Shown in pieces: positions 9,347 to 18,277 of a stretch of 64,000 bases of DNA. The stretch comes from an uncultured Lachnospiraceae bacterium. Lineage in GTDB: Bacteria > Bacillota > Clostridia > Lachnospirales > Lachnospiraceae. A model generated the notes under the pieces. The model saw only the letters and a list, made by a program, of their open reading frames with translations. It did no database searches and was not told the origin of the DNA. The position numbers and the translations under genes were made by a program. Positions within the stretch are counted from its first letter, which is position 1. Each line of letters begins with the position of its first letter. The stretch lies in contig CATNCF010000007.1 of NCBI GenBank assembly GCA_950097145.1, forward strand, positions 25,572 to 89,571, given 5' to 3'.

Positions 9347-10354
9347 TCAGTTTACCTGCCATGCCTTGGGCATGAAATATTCTTCAAACTTTGCAATCGC
9401 GTACTGATCTGTCATGCCTGCAATATAGTCACAGACAATGCGCTCTTTTTTCTCTCCCTGTTCCATCATTCCAAGATACCACTTCGGCAGCAGATCGATA
9501 TGTACCGCATAATACTGGAACAGACGGCTCAGGAGAGCCTTAGCACGCTCTTCCTCTCCTTTTGCCCTGGGATTCCGGTATACATTTTGAAACATAAATT
9601 TTCGAAGTCCCCGCATTGCCTCCTCCACTTCTCTGGACATACAGATATCGTTTTTATTCAAACTATTGGTAACAATATTATGAATCAGGGTATCCAGACG
9701 CTTTCTTGTGGTGGTTCCCAATATTTCCCGGTATTCAATAGGAATATCCTCCTCGGACAATACTTTTGCACGAATCGCATCATCAATATCATGATTAATA
9801 TATGCAATTTTATCAGAAAGGCGCACAATCTTCCCCTCCAGTGTAGAAGGCATTAAACTGGTCTGGTGGTTCAATATGCCGTCCCGCACCTCCCAGGTCA
9901 GGTTCAATCCTTCTCCTGACTTCTCCAGCTTCTCTACAATACGGACACTCTGCTCATTGTGTTTAAAGCCGTCTTCACAGATTTCATTCAGCATATATTC
10001 TCCTGCATGTCCAAAAGGAGTATGTCCCAAATCATGCCCCAGTGCAATTGCCTCCGCCAAATCTTCGTTCAGCCTCAACGCCTTTGCCACGGTGCGGGCA
10101 TTTTGGGAGACCTCCAAAGTATGTGTCAGCCGGGTACGGTAATGATCGCCTTTGGGTGTGAGAAAAACCTGAGTTTTATGCTTTAATCTCCGAAATGCCT
10201 TGCAGTGCAGAATTCGGTCCCTATCCCTTTGAAAAACAGGACGGATATCACACTGCGCTTCCGCTCTGTCACGTCCTCTGGAATTCTGGCTTAAGGTCGC
10301 AAAAGGACTTAAATAATTCCGTTCCAGTAATTCCATATTTTCTCTGATAAGCAT
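9347..10354 (-). CDS. dgt: dGTPase-like HD-domain triphosphohydrolase
   Basis: A 335-residue HD-superfamily protein of the deoxyguanosinetriphosphate triphosphohydrolase family, expected to hydrolyse dNTPs to nucleosides and triphosphate. The HD core is seen in RLTHTLEVSQ and the strong motif LGHDLGHTPFGHAGE near residues 106-120; the C-terminal half holds further helical HD elements. The ATG follows GAGGTGG. It is 11 bases upstream of dnaG, probably the first gene of that operon. Short bacterial members like this one are often called dGTPase-like because substrate range varies. Confidence 0.9.
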   Translation of the reverse strand: MLIRENMELLERNYLSPFATLSQNSRGRDRAEAQCDIRPVFQRDRDRILHCKAFRRLKHKTQVFLTPKGDHYRTRLTHTLEVSQNARTVAKALRLNEDLAEAIALGHDLGHTPFGHAGEYMLNEICEDGFKHNEQSVRIVEKLEKSGEGLNLTWEVRDGILNHQTSLMPSTLEGKIVRLSDKIAYINHDIDDAIRAKVLSEEDIPIEYREILGTTTRKRLDTLIHNIVTNSLNKNDICMSREVEEAMRGLRKFMFQNVYRNPRAKGEEERAKALLSRLFQYYAVHIDLLPKWYLGMMEQGEKKERIVCDYIAGMTDQYAIAKFEEYFMPKAWQVN

Positions 10355-10502
10355 TTTATCCCACCTCTAATTTGTCCGTAAGTGATTTTACATTTGTATC
10401 AATGATTCTCTAATGATTATATATTCCGCACAAATTGATGATTTCCTTTATTTTTCTTAAATTGCAGCAAATTTTAACCAGAGATATTCCAACACCTGGG
10501 CC

Positions 10503-11681
10503 TCAGCATTTACCAATGCGCTTTGACACGGCTTTTGCCATATGATATATGGGATTTTCCATATGCTTTTTCACCTGTGCCAGTTCTTCCCGTATAGAAA
10601 TATTCTGCGGACAGTGCTGTTCACATTTTCCGCATTTTAAGCATTTTGATGCATTGGTTGGATTTGTCTTAAGCGTCGTGCACATAATATAGGTCTTCAT
10701 TCCCTGATACCAGCTATCGGTATATCTGATATTATATGCGGCAAAGCAGCCAGGAATATCTACGCCTGCCGGACAGGGCATACAGTAGCTGCATCCCGTA
10801 CACGGAACCTTCATACATCGGTTAATCTCTGTTTTCAGTTTCTCGATGACGTCCCTGTCATGGTCATTCATACAGCCTGGCTCAGCCTCAGATGCAATAC
10901 GCACATTTTCTTCTACCTGCGCCGCATCATTCATGCCAGAAAGCACAACCGTTACCTCCGGCTGATCCCAGAGCCAGCGGAGTCCCCATTCCGCTGGACT
11001 CCGTTTGGGTTTTTCTTGTTCCAGCATCTTTACCGCTGTCTTCGGAAGTCCCTGCACCAGGCGTCCGCCCCGGAGAGGTTCCATAATAATCACAGGCATT
11101 CCTTTTTCATGGGCACGCTTCAGCCCCCGTTTCCCCGCCTGGGAATGCTCGTCTAAATAATTATACTGAATCTGGCAAAAATCCCAGTGGTAAACTTCCA
11201 GAATTTTCAGAAAATTTTCGGTACTTCCATGAAAGGAAAATCCAATATTTTCAATCTGCCCCTTTTTCTTTTTCTCTGTAATCCATTCTTTGATCCCAAG
11301 ATTCTTCAGCCGCTCCCAGGCTTCTGTATCATTGAGCATATGCAAAAGATAATATTCCACATGATCCGTCTGCAGCCGATTTAACTGCTCGGTAAAGAAG
11401 CGTTCCATATCTCCCGTTTCTTTTACATAGTAATGAGGAAGTTTTGTGGCAATATTCACCTTGTCCCGCCAGCCCTTTGCCAGAAATTTACCCAGACAGA
11501 CTTCACTGCCGCCATAAGTATATGCTGTATCAAAATAATTCACTCCATGCTCTATGGCAATCCGCATTTCTTCTTCTGCTTTTGCCTGATCAATGCCAGT
11601 CCCTCTCTTACTGTAGCGCAGGCAGCCATATCCTAAAATAGATAACTGATTCTGGTTCTTAGGATTTGTTCTATATAACAT
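10503..11681 (-). CDS. Aldo/keto reductase with C-terminal 2x[4Fe-4S] ferredoxin domain
   Basis: A 392-residue oxidoreductase: an N-terminal NAD(P)H-dependent aldo/keto reductase barrel (FDTAYTYGGSE near residue 50, catalytic Tyr and Lys context) followed by a ferredoxin-like tail with two cysteine clusters (CTGCSYCMPCPAG and CLKCGKCEQHCPQ). This fused class is frequent in anaerobes; the substrate is unknown. The ATG at 11681 is preferred over the track start because AAGGAG lies 8 bases upstream. It is transcribed alone between the dgt operon and tRNA-Leu. Confidence 0.92.
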   Translation of the reverse strand: MLYRTNPKNQNQLSILGYGCLRYSKRGTGIDQAKAEEEMRIAIEHGVNYFDTAYTYGGSEVCLGKFLAKGWRDKVNIATKLPHYYVKETGDMERFFTEQLNRLQTDHVEYYLLHMLNDTEAWERLKNLGIKEWITEKKKKGQIENIGFSFHGSTENFLKILEVYHWDFCQIQYNYLDEHSQAGKRGLKRAHEKGMPVIIMEPLRGGRLVQGLPKTAVKMLEQEKPKRSPAEWGLRWLWDQPEVTVVLSGMNDAAQVEENVRIASEAEPGCMNDHDRDVIEKLKTEINRCMKVPCTGCSYCMPCPAGVDIPGCFAAYNIRYTDSWYQGMKTYIMCTTLKTNPTNASKCLKCGKCEQHCPQNISIREELAQVKKHMENPIYHMAKAVSKRIGKC

Positions 11682-11737
11682 CTGTTTTCTCCTTATTATG
11701 TATGATGTCAATTAATAACAGCTTTTTCTTATAAGAT

Positions 11738-11768
11738 AAAAAGCTGTTGCATCAGCAACAGCTTTTTT
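11738..11768 (-). terminator. Terminator of tRNA-Leu(CAG)
   Basis: A long stem (AAAAAGCTGTTGC / GCAACAGCTTTTT) with an ATCA loop lies directly after the tRNA on the minus strand, followed by TTTTTATCTTAT. It works as an intrinsic terminator and may act in both directions because both arms end in T/A runs. Confidence 0.85.
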
Positions 11769-11773
11769 ATTCA

Positions 11774-11857
11774 TGCAGGAGATGGGACTTGAACCCACAC
11801 GATATTGCTACCACAGGCACCTGAAGCCTGCGCGTCTGCCAATTCCGCCACTCCTGC
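11774..11857 (-). tRNA. tRNA-Leu(CAG)
   Basis: An 84-base class II tRNA. The acceptor stem GCAGGAG pairs with CTCCTGC, the D arm has the GGAATTGGCAGAC form, the anticodon stem CAGGC/GCCTG encloses loop TTCAGGT giving anticodon CAG, a four-pair variable arm is present, and the T arm holds GTTCAAGTC. The discriminator is A and the CCA end is not encoded. It has its own consensus promoter and terminator. Confidence 0.96.
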
Positions 11858-11915
11858 AATTATGCAGTTCTTTTAAACTTTTCTCAATTCCTGTTCTCCA
11901 GAACTCACAATAGTT

Positions 11916-11944
11916 ATTATATACACTATATCAGATTTTGTCAA
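11916..11944 (-). promoter_or_regulatory. Consensus promoter of tRNA-Leu(CAG)
   Basis: On the minus strand perfect TTGACA (11944-11939) and TATAAT (11921-11916) are separated by exactly 17 bases, giving a start about 50 bases before the mature tRNA. It is the strongest promoter match in the window. Confidence 0.9.
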
Positions 11945-11979
11945 CAACTTTTTTACTTTTTTTATTGCCTTCTTTTATT

Positions 11980-12068
11980 GTAACAGTTCAGCCATGCTAA
12001 TCATGAGCGGATAGCCTGCTTTGCAGGCGGTCTGTGGCTTGTTATAAAGGTGCGGGCTGAACTGTTAC
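11980..12068. repeat. Structured inverted-repeat element, family 1, short copy
   Basis: An 89-bp element bounded by a perfect 14-bp terminal inverted repeat (GTAACAGTTCAGCC). Its core on the minus strand, CAAGCCACAGACCGCC followed by a CCTGC-AAA-GCAGG hairpin and CTATCCGCT, is shared with the copy at 19184. The inner hairpin differs as C-G here and T-A there, so pairing is kept. It abuts the stop codon of the nucleoid-protein gene and lies 36 bases before the -35 box of tRNA-Leu. No transposase is inside. It may be a REP-like or MITE-like mobile repeat or an RNA structure. Confidence 0.8.
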
Positions 12069-13102
12069 TATTTCGAAGTAATATGCCCTATATTTTTAAT
12101 TAATATGGAAATGCTTCCGTCCGGATTCGTAATAAATTCAATATGTTCCCCATCCTGGTACTGTTCCATGGGAATTTTAATTTCCACTCCTGTATCTGTG
12201 GCAAGATATTGTTTGGCAAACTTCTGTGCCGTGCGTTCTGCCTGAGGTTCAATCTGAGTATCTGCATCCATATGATATTTTTCCAGTTTCTCATTGACCT
12301 CCTGCTTAAATTCTTCTTTCTCCTTGAATACCCGGTCTAATACTAGAGGCACATCCACGGCCCCAGACTCTTCCAACTGCTGATGAATCACCTGTTTTGC
12401 CTCCATCTGCACCTCAAACTGCTCAGAATCATTGTAATATTTTTTCTGAACGGTATCAATGGCGCGGGTTACAATTGAAAGCTGTGCCTTGGGGGATAAA
12501 GCCCCGCTGCAATTCAAAAAAAGTTTAGAAAAATAATTAATCTTCTGCCCGTTTACCTCATACTTTTTCTCAATCATAGAAATTGTAAAATCCGACAGCC
12601 GAATTACTGCCGCCTCTGACAGTTTTTGAGTCTCTGTAGGAAGTATTGCACGGAATTTAATAATTTCGTTGGTATTTCCAAAAGCATCGGATTGGGTATG
12701 ATGCGTGTACGAAGTCTTGTAATCCATTTTCAGCAGGGCAAGATAATTTTCATGTTCTGATTCAAACAGGATTTCCACAAAGTCTCCCCGGGGAATATCA
12801 ATATTTTGATTCATAATCTCATACAAATGCGCCGCCAGTTTCTGACTCATTTCTACAAAAAATCCATCCTCCTGCAGATTCCCCGCCATCGTCAGAAGCT
12901 GATGATAAACAAAAGAATCCTCCTTATGGAATTCACAAGTCTTTTTATCATCCGAAGACATCAGTTTACAGATATGTCCCTTAAAAAAATCCTCGAAATC
13001 TGAACCATATGCAAGAAGCGCATCAGACATTACAGGCATTCCCACCTCTGAATCCAAAATATGCACAATCACTTTTTGCAGCCTGATTTGTCCTCTCTCC
13101 AT
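12068..13102 (-). CDS. 37-kDa nucleoid-associated protein (NdpA/YejK family)
   Basis: A 344-residue protein of the nucleoid-associated NdpA family, thought to bind or organise DNA; the exact role in Firmicutes is unclear. The N-terminal half starts RGQIRLQKVIVHILD and contains the LAYGSDFEDFF region; the C-terminal half carries VEIKIPMEQY near the end, typical of the family. The ATG at 13102 behind GGAAAGGA is better than the track start, which lies inside exoA. The stop codon TAG sits at the edge of repeat family 1, so the element marks the gene end. Confidence 0.8.
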   Translation of the reverse strand: MERGQIRLQKVIVHILDSEVGMPVMSDALLAYGSDFEDFFKGHICKLMSSDDKKTCEFHKEDSFVYHQLLTMAGNLQEDGFFVEMSQKLAAHLYEIMNQNIDIPRGDFVEILFESEHENYLALLKMDYKTSYTHHTQSDAFGNTNEIIKFRAILPTETQKLSEAAVIRLSDFTISMIEKKYEVNGQKINYFSKLFLNCSGALSPKAQLSIVTRAIDTVQKKYYNDSEQFEVQMEAKQVIHQQLEESGAVDVPLVLDRVFKEKEEFKQEVNEKLEKYHMDADTQIEPQAERTAQKFAKQYLATDTGVEIKIPMEQYQDGEHIEFITNPDGSISILIKNIGHITSK

Positions 13103-13134
13103 TTTAATCCTTTCCACCCCTTCTGCTTCGTATA

Positions 13135-13893
13135 TCACAAAGATATCTCAAGCTCCACAGGACAATGGTCAGAGCCTAAAATATCCGTATGAATTTTTGC
13201 ATCTATAAGCTTGTCCTCCAAATCCTCAGATACCACAAAATAGTCTATCCGCCATCCTGCATTCTTTTCTCTGGCTTTAAAACGGTAAGACCACCAGGAA
13301 TATACCTGCTCTGTATCAGGATAAAAATATCGGAATGTATCAATATAACCATGCTTTAGAATCTCTGTGAATTTCTGGCGTTCCTCATCCGTAAAGCCTG
13401 CATTTTTCCGATTGGTTTTAGGGTTTTTTAAATCAATTTCCTGATGGGCAACATTCAAATCCCCACAGAAAATTACTGGTTTTTTCTCTTTCAAACCATC
13501 CAGATAGTTCAAAAATGCATCTTCCCATTCCATACGGTAGGAAAGCCTGGCCAGTTCATTCTGGGAATTAGGCGTATAGCAGGTCACCAGGAAGAACGTA
13601 TCATATTCCAGCGTAATCACTCTTCCCTCCCTGTCATGTTCCGCTGACCCTATCCCATAGAACACACTGAGAGGTTTTTGTTTTGTAAATATGGCTGTCC
13701 CGGAATATCCCTTCTTTTCTGCATAATTCCAATAGTCATAATATCCCTCGGGAAGTTCCAGGGAAATCTGGCCTTCCTGAAGTTTTGTCTCCTGTACACA
13801 GAAAAAATCTGCATCCGTCTCCCGGAAAAAATCCAGAAACCCTTTCTGTACGCAGGCCCGCAGGCCATTTACATTCCATGAAATAAATTTCAT
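13135..13893 (-). CDS. Exodeoxyribonuclease III (AP endonuclease)
   Basis: A 252-residue Mg-dependent endonuclease/exonuclease/phosphatase-fold enzyme of the ExoA/Xth class that repairs abasic sites. Visible motifs are the start SWNVNGLRA, FCVQETKLQ (metal-binding Glu), GDLNVAHQEIDL (active site) and the terminal LGSDHCPVELE with the catalytic His. The ATG follows AAAGGAG. The nucleoid-associated gene follows after 32 bases and is likely co-transcribed. Length fits the family exactly. Confidence 0.96.
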   Translation of the reverse strand: MKFISWNVNGLRACVQKGFLDFFRETDADFFCVQETKLQEGQISLELPEGYYDYWNYAEKKGYSGTAIFTKQKPLSVFYGIGSAEHDREGRVITLEYDTFFLVTCYTPNSQNELARLSYRMEWEDAFLNYLDGLKEKKPVIFCGDLNVAHQEIDLKNPKTNRKNAGFTDEERQKFTEILKHGYIDTFRYFYPDTEQVYSWWSYRFKAREKNAGWRIDYFVVSEDLEDKLIDAKIHTDILGSDHCPVELEISL

Positions 13894-14008
13894 TTCACAC
13901 GCTCCTTTCCTGTCTGTATGTTTTACTATTCTTTAAAAAATCATTCATTTTGACACGGCTGTTCCGGCTCCACATTCTGTTCCTTACAGTCCGTGGATCA
14001 TCCGGAAT

Positions 14009-14218
14009 TTAACTACTTCCACAAATTTGCATCAGCCGCAAAACATCGTTATATAAATTTCCTTTATCCTCTAAATCAATCATATCAATGATGCCTCCTT
14101 CAAATTCTGATTGGATTTTCACAAAATCTAAGGGATTTAATAACTCTAGTATTTTGTCATCACGAAAGGACAAAGAAAATGTTTCTCTATTCCCAACATA
14201 ACTCCTTGTATTTTTCAA
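14009..14218 (-). CDS. Small hypothetical protein after the DUF262 pair
   Basis: A possible 69-residue protein overlapping the 3' end of the 739-residue DUF262 gene by 32 bases in another frame. The first codon is TTG, with a weak ribosome site; a later start near 14160 is possible. The C-terminal two thirds (FRDDKILELLNPLDF, then acidic sequence) reads like real protein. I recognise no family. It may be the last gene of the DUF262 operon or a degraded tail; I am unsure it is translated. Confidence 0.35.
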   Translation of the reverse strand: MKNTRSYVGNRETFSLSFRDDKILELLNPLDFVKIQSEFEGGIIDMIDLEDKGNLYNDVLRLMQICGSS

Positions 14219-16406
14219 TACGGTTCTCTATATCAACACCATCCTCATTTTGTTTAATATCAATACGTTCTTCCGGTATCTCCACACTTTCCTCCAATTC
14301 TTCGTCATACCAATATGTAACAAAAGCGTCATTTTCACAAACAGTCCATGAACCATTATCCCAATACAAACTCATTCCCTGATTTTCCGGATCTAAATTA
14401 TCATCTGGATCTACTTCTTTCAAAAACGGTTGATAAGTCTTTGTAGATGGATAGCGTTCGGACCACATAACGGCAAATTCATATGGTTTATTTTTAAAGT
14501 CCCACCATCGATATTTTCCATACCTGCCCGGACGAAACTCATCATACTTTACATAATAATACCGCCAATCGTAAAGGTTTTTACCCTCACATTCCGTAAT
14601 ATAATCCTCTACAATTCCCCAAAGTATTTCATCTGTAAAATCATCATTTTCCGATAACAGCTTTACAAGATATTTCTTTGTATTTTCAAATCCTTCCGTA
14701 TTCCTGCTCCTATGAAAAAGATTTCGCCAAGCCATCCCTCGTTCCATTGAGGACCCAAGCTGATACCGCCAGTCATTATCCTTTTGAATATAATTTCCTG
14801 TAACAAGCAAGGCACAATCAACAGCATCATAATCACATTGAAATAATGCTTCAAATTTTGAAAAGCAGTTTGTGTTTTCCAAACCTACAACTCCGATCTG
14901 CCCGTACAAAAGACTATGATCTTCTAATGCAAATAAAAGCTCTGCCATGTCCGGATTGTCAGAAGTCCATTTCAGTTTTTCTGTTTCCTCACTAAGCTGA
15001 ATCACATTGAAATTTCTTTCAAGCTTTACATCTATCTTTCCCTGCAGTATAATCAAATCCACCTGCTTCAAAATCATGGGCATACGGTTACCGCCGACAC
15101 GGTTTTCGCTATCGCTAATCTCATAGTCAGAATTTTGCACCAGATTATTCACAATGCGTATTCTGCGGACAAAGTCTGTATAAGAGACTTCCCCCTTATG
15201 AAGTAAATATGTGACAACAGCATACAAAAGCACCACCCTGCCAAGCGCAAAAGCACGATTGCCATTCCCACTTATCTCTCCATAACTACACAGGCAATCC
15301 TTAAAAATATCTATATTATACCTATTATCCCATCGGATTTTCCCTTGTTCATGTTCATGTGAAATAAAAGATTGAAAAAAATCATACGGAGAATCGTAAT
15401 CTTTTATATCACACCAGCAATCAAAATATTTCTTTAGCAGTTCCACATGATTTTCTAACTTAGAGTTATCGTGTAAAAAATATCGATTTAACAGTTCAAA
15501 AACATCATTATCTTTTCCTTGTGGTGTATCTCCCTCTTTATAACAGATAATATCACACAAAAACTGAAAATACCGTAGGAATTCATCATCTGTGGTATGA
15601 TTCTCTCTCCGGTAATCCCACAACATATCCGTCCAATCTCTGTCAATTTTTCCGATAATATCTTCTGCCAGCTTGTTATCTTTTTGTCGAAGTTCATTTT
15701 CTAATTCAGCCTTGAAATTTTCAAATGTAGTTAAAGGCTTTCCACGTGAATTCATTTTTATATATAAATCATCCGTCAATCCCATATCCTTAATTGGAAG
15801 AAAGTAAAATGTAATTGCACGGTTTTTCAAACTTTCCCATATATTATCTATATCTGCAAATTTTTCATCTATAGAATCCAGCATAACAAGCATAGAATGA
15901 ATTGTCGGATCATTCAGCCAGTCAAATGGAAACCATGACTGGTCTGTAATCTCCTCCGATAATTTTTCTTCAAACACCGGATGAAACTTTACCAGACGAT
16001 TACAAAAATCTCTCGCACTATATCTGGTCGCATACGAAAAATTATTCAAAAAATCATAATCTTTTTCTGCAATCCCTTCTCTTTTCGCAGCATACCAATG
16101 AAGAAGAAAAAGCGTGGTAAGCCTTTGTTGGCCATCTAATGGTATCATTGTCCCATCCGCATCTATATCCCCATAAATCAAATCGAGTGTAACAGGGCTA
16201 TCAACTACCGCCTGTTTCAGTGCGTCCAAAAAACGGTTCCTTACTTTTTCTACCTCTGCACCTACCCTGCCTTGTGCATAATCTCTTTGTATCATAGGAA
16301 CAATGATTTTTTCTAAAATAATACCATCAGCATTATTCTTTTTACTATCTTCTTCATTAAAATTTGAACCAAAAATATCCATGAGAGTATGTAATGTTGT
16401 TGCCAT
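14187..16406 (-). CDS. DUF262-domain protein (GmrS-like), large partner
   Basis: A 739-residue protein whose N-terminal third is a DUF262 domain, with VPMIQRDYAQGR and the nucleotide-binding signature PLDGQQRLTTL near residues 94-104. DUF262 is known from type IV modification-dependent restriction (GmrSD, BrxU) and from SspE, where DGQQR couples NTP hydrolysis to DNA cleavage. The C-terminal half is long and aromatic-rich, and I see no HNH motif in it. It begins 1 base after the stop of the second DUF262 gene, with AGGGGG upstream, so both are one operon. A defence role is an inference. Confidence 0.8.
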   Translation of the reverse strand: MATTLHTLMDIFGSNFNEEDSKKNNADGIILEKIIVPMIQRDYAQGRVGAEVEKVRNRFLDALKQAVVDSPVTLDLIYGDIDADGTMIPLDGQQRLTTLFLLHWYAAKREGIAEKDYDFLNNFSYATRYSARDFCNRLVKFHPVFEEKLSEEITDQSWFPFDWLNDPTIHSMLVMLDSIDEKFADIDNIWESLKNRAITFYFLPIKDMGLTDDLYIKMNSRGKPLTTFENFKAELENELRQKDNKLAEDIIGKIDRDWTDMLWDYRRENHTTDDEFLRYFQFLCDIICYKEGDTPQGKDNDVFELLNRYFLHDNSKLENHVELLKKYFDCWCDIKDYDSPYDFFQSFISHEHEQGKIRWDNRYNIDIFKDCLCSYGEISGNGNRAFALGRVVLLYAVVTYLLHKGEVSYTDFVRRIRIVNNLVQNSDYEISDSENRVGGNRMPMILKQVDLIILQGKIDVKLERNFNVIQLSEETEKLKWTSDNPDMAELLFALEDHSLLYGQIGVVGLENTNCFSKFEALFQCDYDAVDCALLVTGNYIQKDNDWRYQLGSSMERGMAWRNLFHRSRNTEGFENTKKYLVKLLSENDDFTDEILWGIVEDYITECEGKNLYDWRYYYVKYDEFRPGRYGKYRWWDFKNKPYEFAVMWSERYPSTKTYQPFLKEVDPDDNLDPENQGMSLYWDNGSWTVCENDAFVTYWYDEELEESVEIPEERIDIKQNEDGVDIENRIEKYKELCWE

Positions 16407-16407
16407 A

Positions 16408-18147
16408 TTATTCCCCCTGTCCTACTGTGATCGGCTCTTCCAAATAATCTTCCAGTTTATCGTTAATTGCCTGTATATAAGCAATCCTATCTTGTTGTCC
16501 CCAAAAATGAACCTGATTGCCCTCTGACGGAGTATAATATTTTAAAAATACCATCTTCGTGCAAAATGGGATATACAATCCGTTTTGATCCATTTCAATA
16601 ATCTTGTTTCGTTTTACATCAAAGGTAGAATTACTAAGCGCTGCATTATTACTGCTATTTAACAATACCAAATTACCAATTGAATGTAGATATTCACCGT
16701 TTCCCTGTACAGAGAGTTTTTCTATTACTTTTTGCTGAAGCCTTTCGAATTCGTGTTTCTTTAATTCCTTTTTTTCCAAAAGTTCCTCTATGTTCTTTAC
16801 CAGTCCTGTTTGTTTATCTCCAATAGCTCTGAGAGACCGAACATGATCGGAAAGCCACATTCTCCACTCTTCCTGCTTGTTCATACCCTCTGATTGCTGT
16901 GCATGGATATGTTCGAGCGTCCATGAAACATCTGCCTTAAACCTGTCAAAAGGAAACCTTTGTGATTGTTCTTCTATCTTTCTTACAGATTCAATGTTAA
17001 ACAAAAGAAGAAGCCTGCTTATTCTTGCGGCATCTCCGCTTTCTTCATAACTTAGTTCTGCATAATTACCATCAATCTTAATACTTTCACGTATATAATC
17101 ATCCAAAATTTCACAAAATTCACTCTTTTTCTTATTTCTGGATGCCATATAAATCTCTGTTAGGTTCTTTGCCCCCGAAGCAATCAGGAAACCCACCTTA
17201 TGATAAAATTCATGATTCCAATACCAATCTTTTAGGACAAGAAATATTCCCATAATTTCCTGCCACAAATCATCCAGGCTTTTTTCTTTTCTCATTTCTT
17301 CAAAAGCAAAGAAAGTTCCATACTTATCAGCATTCTTTTTCTTTTCGTACAATTTGCTTTTTTCACACATCAGATCAAGAATCAGGTCAATCCTTGTGGT
17401 ATCTGCCCCCCTGTTTTTACTATTTGTCAAGAAAAACCACAAAGAATCATTCCTTAATTCTTTCTCTATAGTGTCCCATTGCAGAGCAATTTCCTCCTGT
17501 TTTTTGTCATATGGCATGATATGTTCGTTTTCACCATAACTCCCACGGCTTAGAAACATTGCTTTCACAAGCTCTGCACTTGTAAGGGCAATCTTTCCGA
17601 TATTAAGCCGTTCAAACAGTTTCACAGGATTTTCATTTTCATCTGCCTCATACCAGATTACTTTTACATTATCTGTGAAATATTTGTTCATACTAAAGAT
17701 TGCTGTTGCAGGATCTTCTTTCGCCTTTGTCCACTCGCTGATTGTTTCCAAAGCGTTACACATATACCAAAAATCAATATTATCCTCTTTCATTGACATA
17801 TCCATCTCTTCAAGAAAATCCTCTTTTTCCGGTCTTGTCTTATATTTTAATGAAAACTTCGGTTTCTTTATCAGATTGGATACCTGTGTGTGCATATAGT
17901 GATAAATAATATAAAGTGTGGTCAGTCTCTGTTGTCCATCTATCAATTCATAATAATCCCCATGATTTTTTATAACAATAGGCTGTAAACAATATCCTTT
18001 TACCTCATTTCCATGCAGATTATAAATATCATCAAGCAATCGCACAACCTCATCCGTTCCCCAACGATACCCCCGCTGATAGGATGGTACTACAAATACT
18101 CCCTCTATCTCACTTACTTTCTTCGTTGTCGGCTTTATATCTGCCAT
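16408..18147 (-). CDS. DUF262/DUF1524 (GmrSD-like) putative nuclease
   Basis: A 579-residue protein with an N-terminal DUF262 domain (VVPSYQRGYRWG near residue 20, LIDGQQRLTTLY near 70-80, a family GLFERLN-like KLFERLNIGK) and a C-terminal DUF1524-like HNH region (LEHIHAQ, IGNLVLLNSSNNAALSN, FDVKRNKI). This is the architecture of fused GmrSD type IV restriction enzymes that cut modified DNA. GAGGAGG precedes the ATG. It is followed at once by a second DUF262 protein lacking HNH motifs, an unusual pairing that suggests a two-component complex. The target modification cannot be told. Confidence 0.85.
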   Translation of the reverse strand: MADIKPTTKKVSEIEGVFVVPSYQRGYRWGTDEVVRLLDDIYNLHGNEVKGYCLQPIVIKNHGDYYELIDGQQRLTTLYIIYHYMHTQVSNLIKKPKFSLKYKTRPEKEDFLEEMDMSMKEDNIDFWYMCNALETISEWTKAKEDPATAIFSMNKYFTDNVKVIWYEADENENPVKLFERLNIGKIALTSAELVKAMFLSRGSYGENEHIMPYDKKQEEIALQWDTIEKELRNDSLWFFLTNSKNRGADTTRIDLILDLMCEKSKLYEKKKNADKYGTFFAFEEMRKEKSLDDLWQEIMGIFLVLKDWYWNHEFYHKVGFLIASGAKNLTEIYMASRNKKKSEFCEILDDYIRESIKIDGNYAELSYEESGDAARISRLLLLFNIESVRKIEEQSQRFPFDRFKADVSWTLEHIHAQQSEGMNKQEEWRMWLSDHVRSLRAIGDKQTGLVKNIEELLEKKELKKHEFERLQQKVIEKLSVQGNGEYLHSIGNLVLLNSSNNAALSNSTFDVKRNKIIEMDQNGLYIPFCTKMVFLKYYTPSEGNQVHFWGQQDRIAYIQAINDKLEDYLEEPITVGQGE

Positions 18148-18277
18148 ACCCTTTCCTCCTCACGATTTTTCCAGTTTTTGTTGACTATTACTTTTCCAAT
18201 TTCTCTATCACTTGTTCCAACACGTACCGTTTCAATATTCTGCTGGGATGAGGCTTATGGAAATTTATCCTTTTTGC
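18148..18277. other. Gap with no convincing gene
   Basis: Upstream of the second DUF262 gene an ATG overlaps the stop of the membrane-protein frame (ATGA) but the frame ends after eight codons. Two other frames hold protein-like stretches of about 25-35 codons without a proper start, so this may be a remnant of a small third gene. It contains the ribosome site GAGGAGG of the DUF262/DUF1524 gene. I see no terminator. Confidence 0.4.

Noticed and set aside
11980-12068. Repeat family 1 as ordinary intrinsic terminator
   Set aside because: The long stem is followed by TTACAATAAAAG rather than a U-tract on the gene strand, and the conserved multi-hairpin core is more than a terminator needs.
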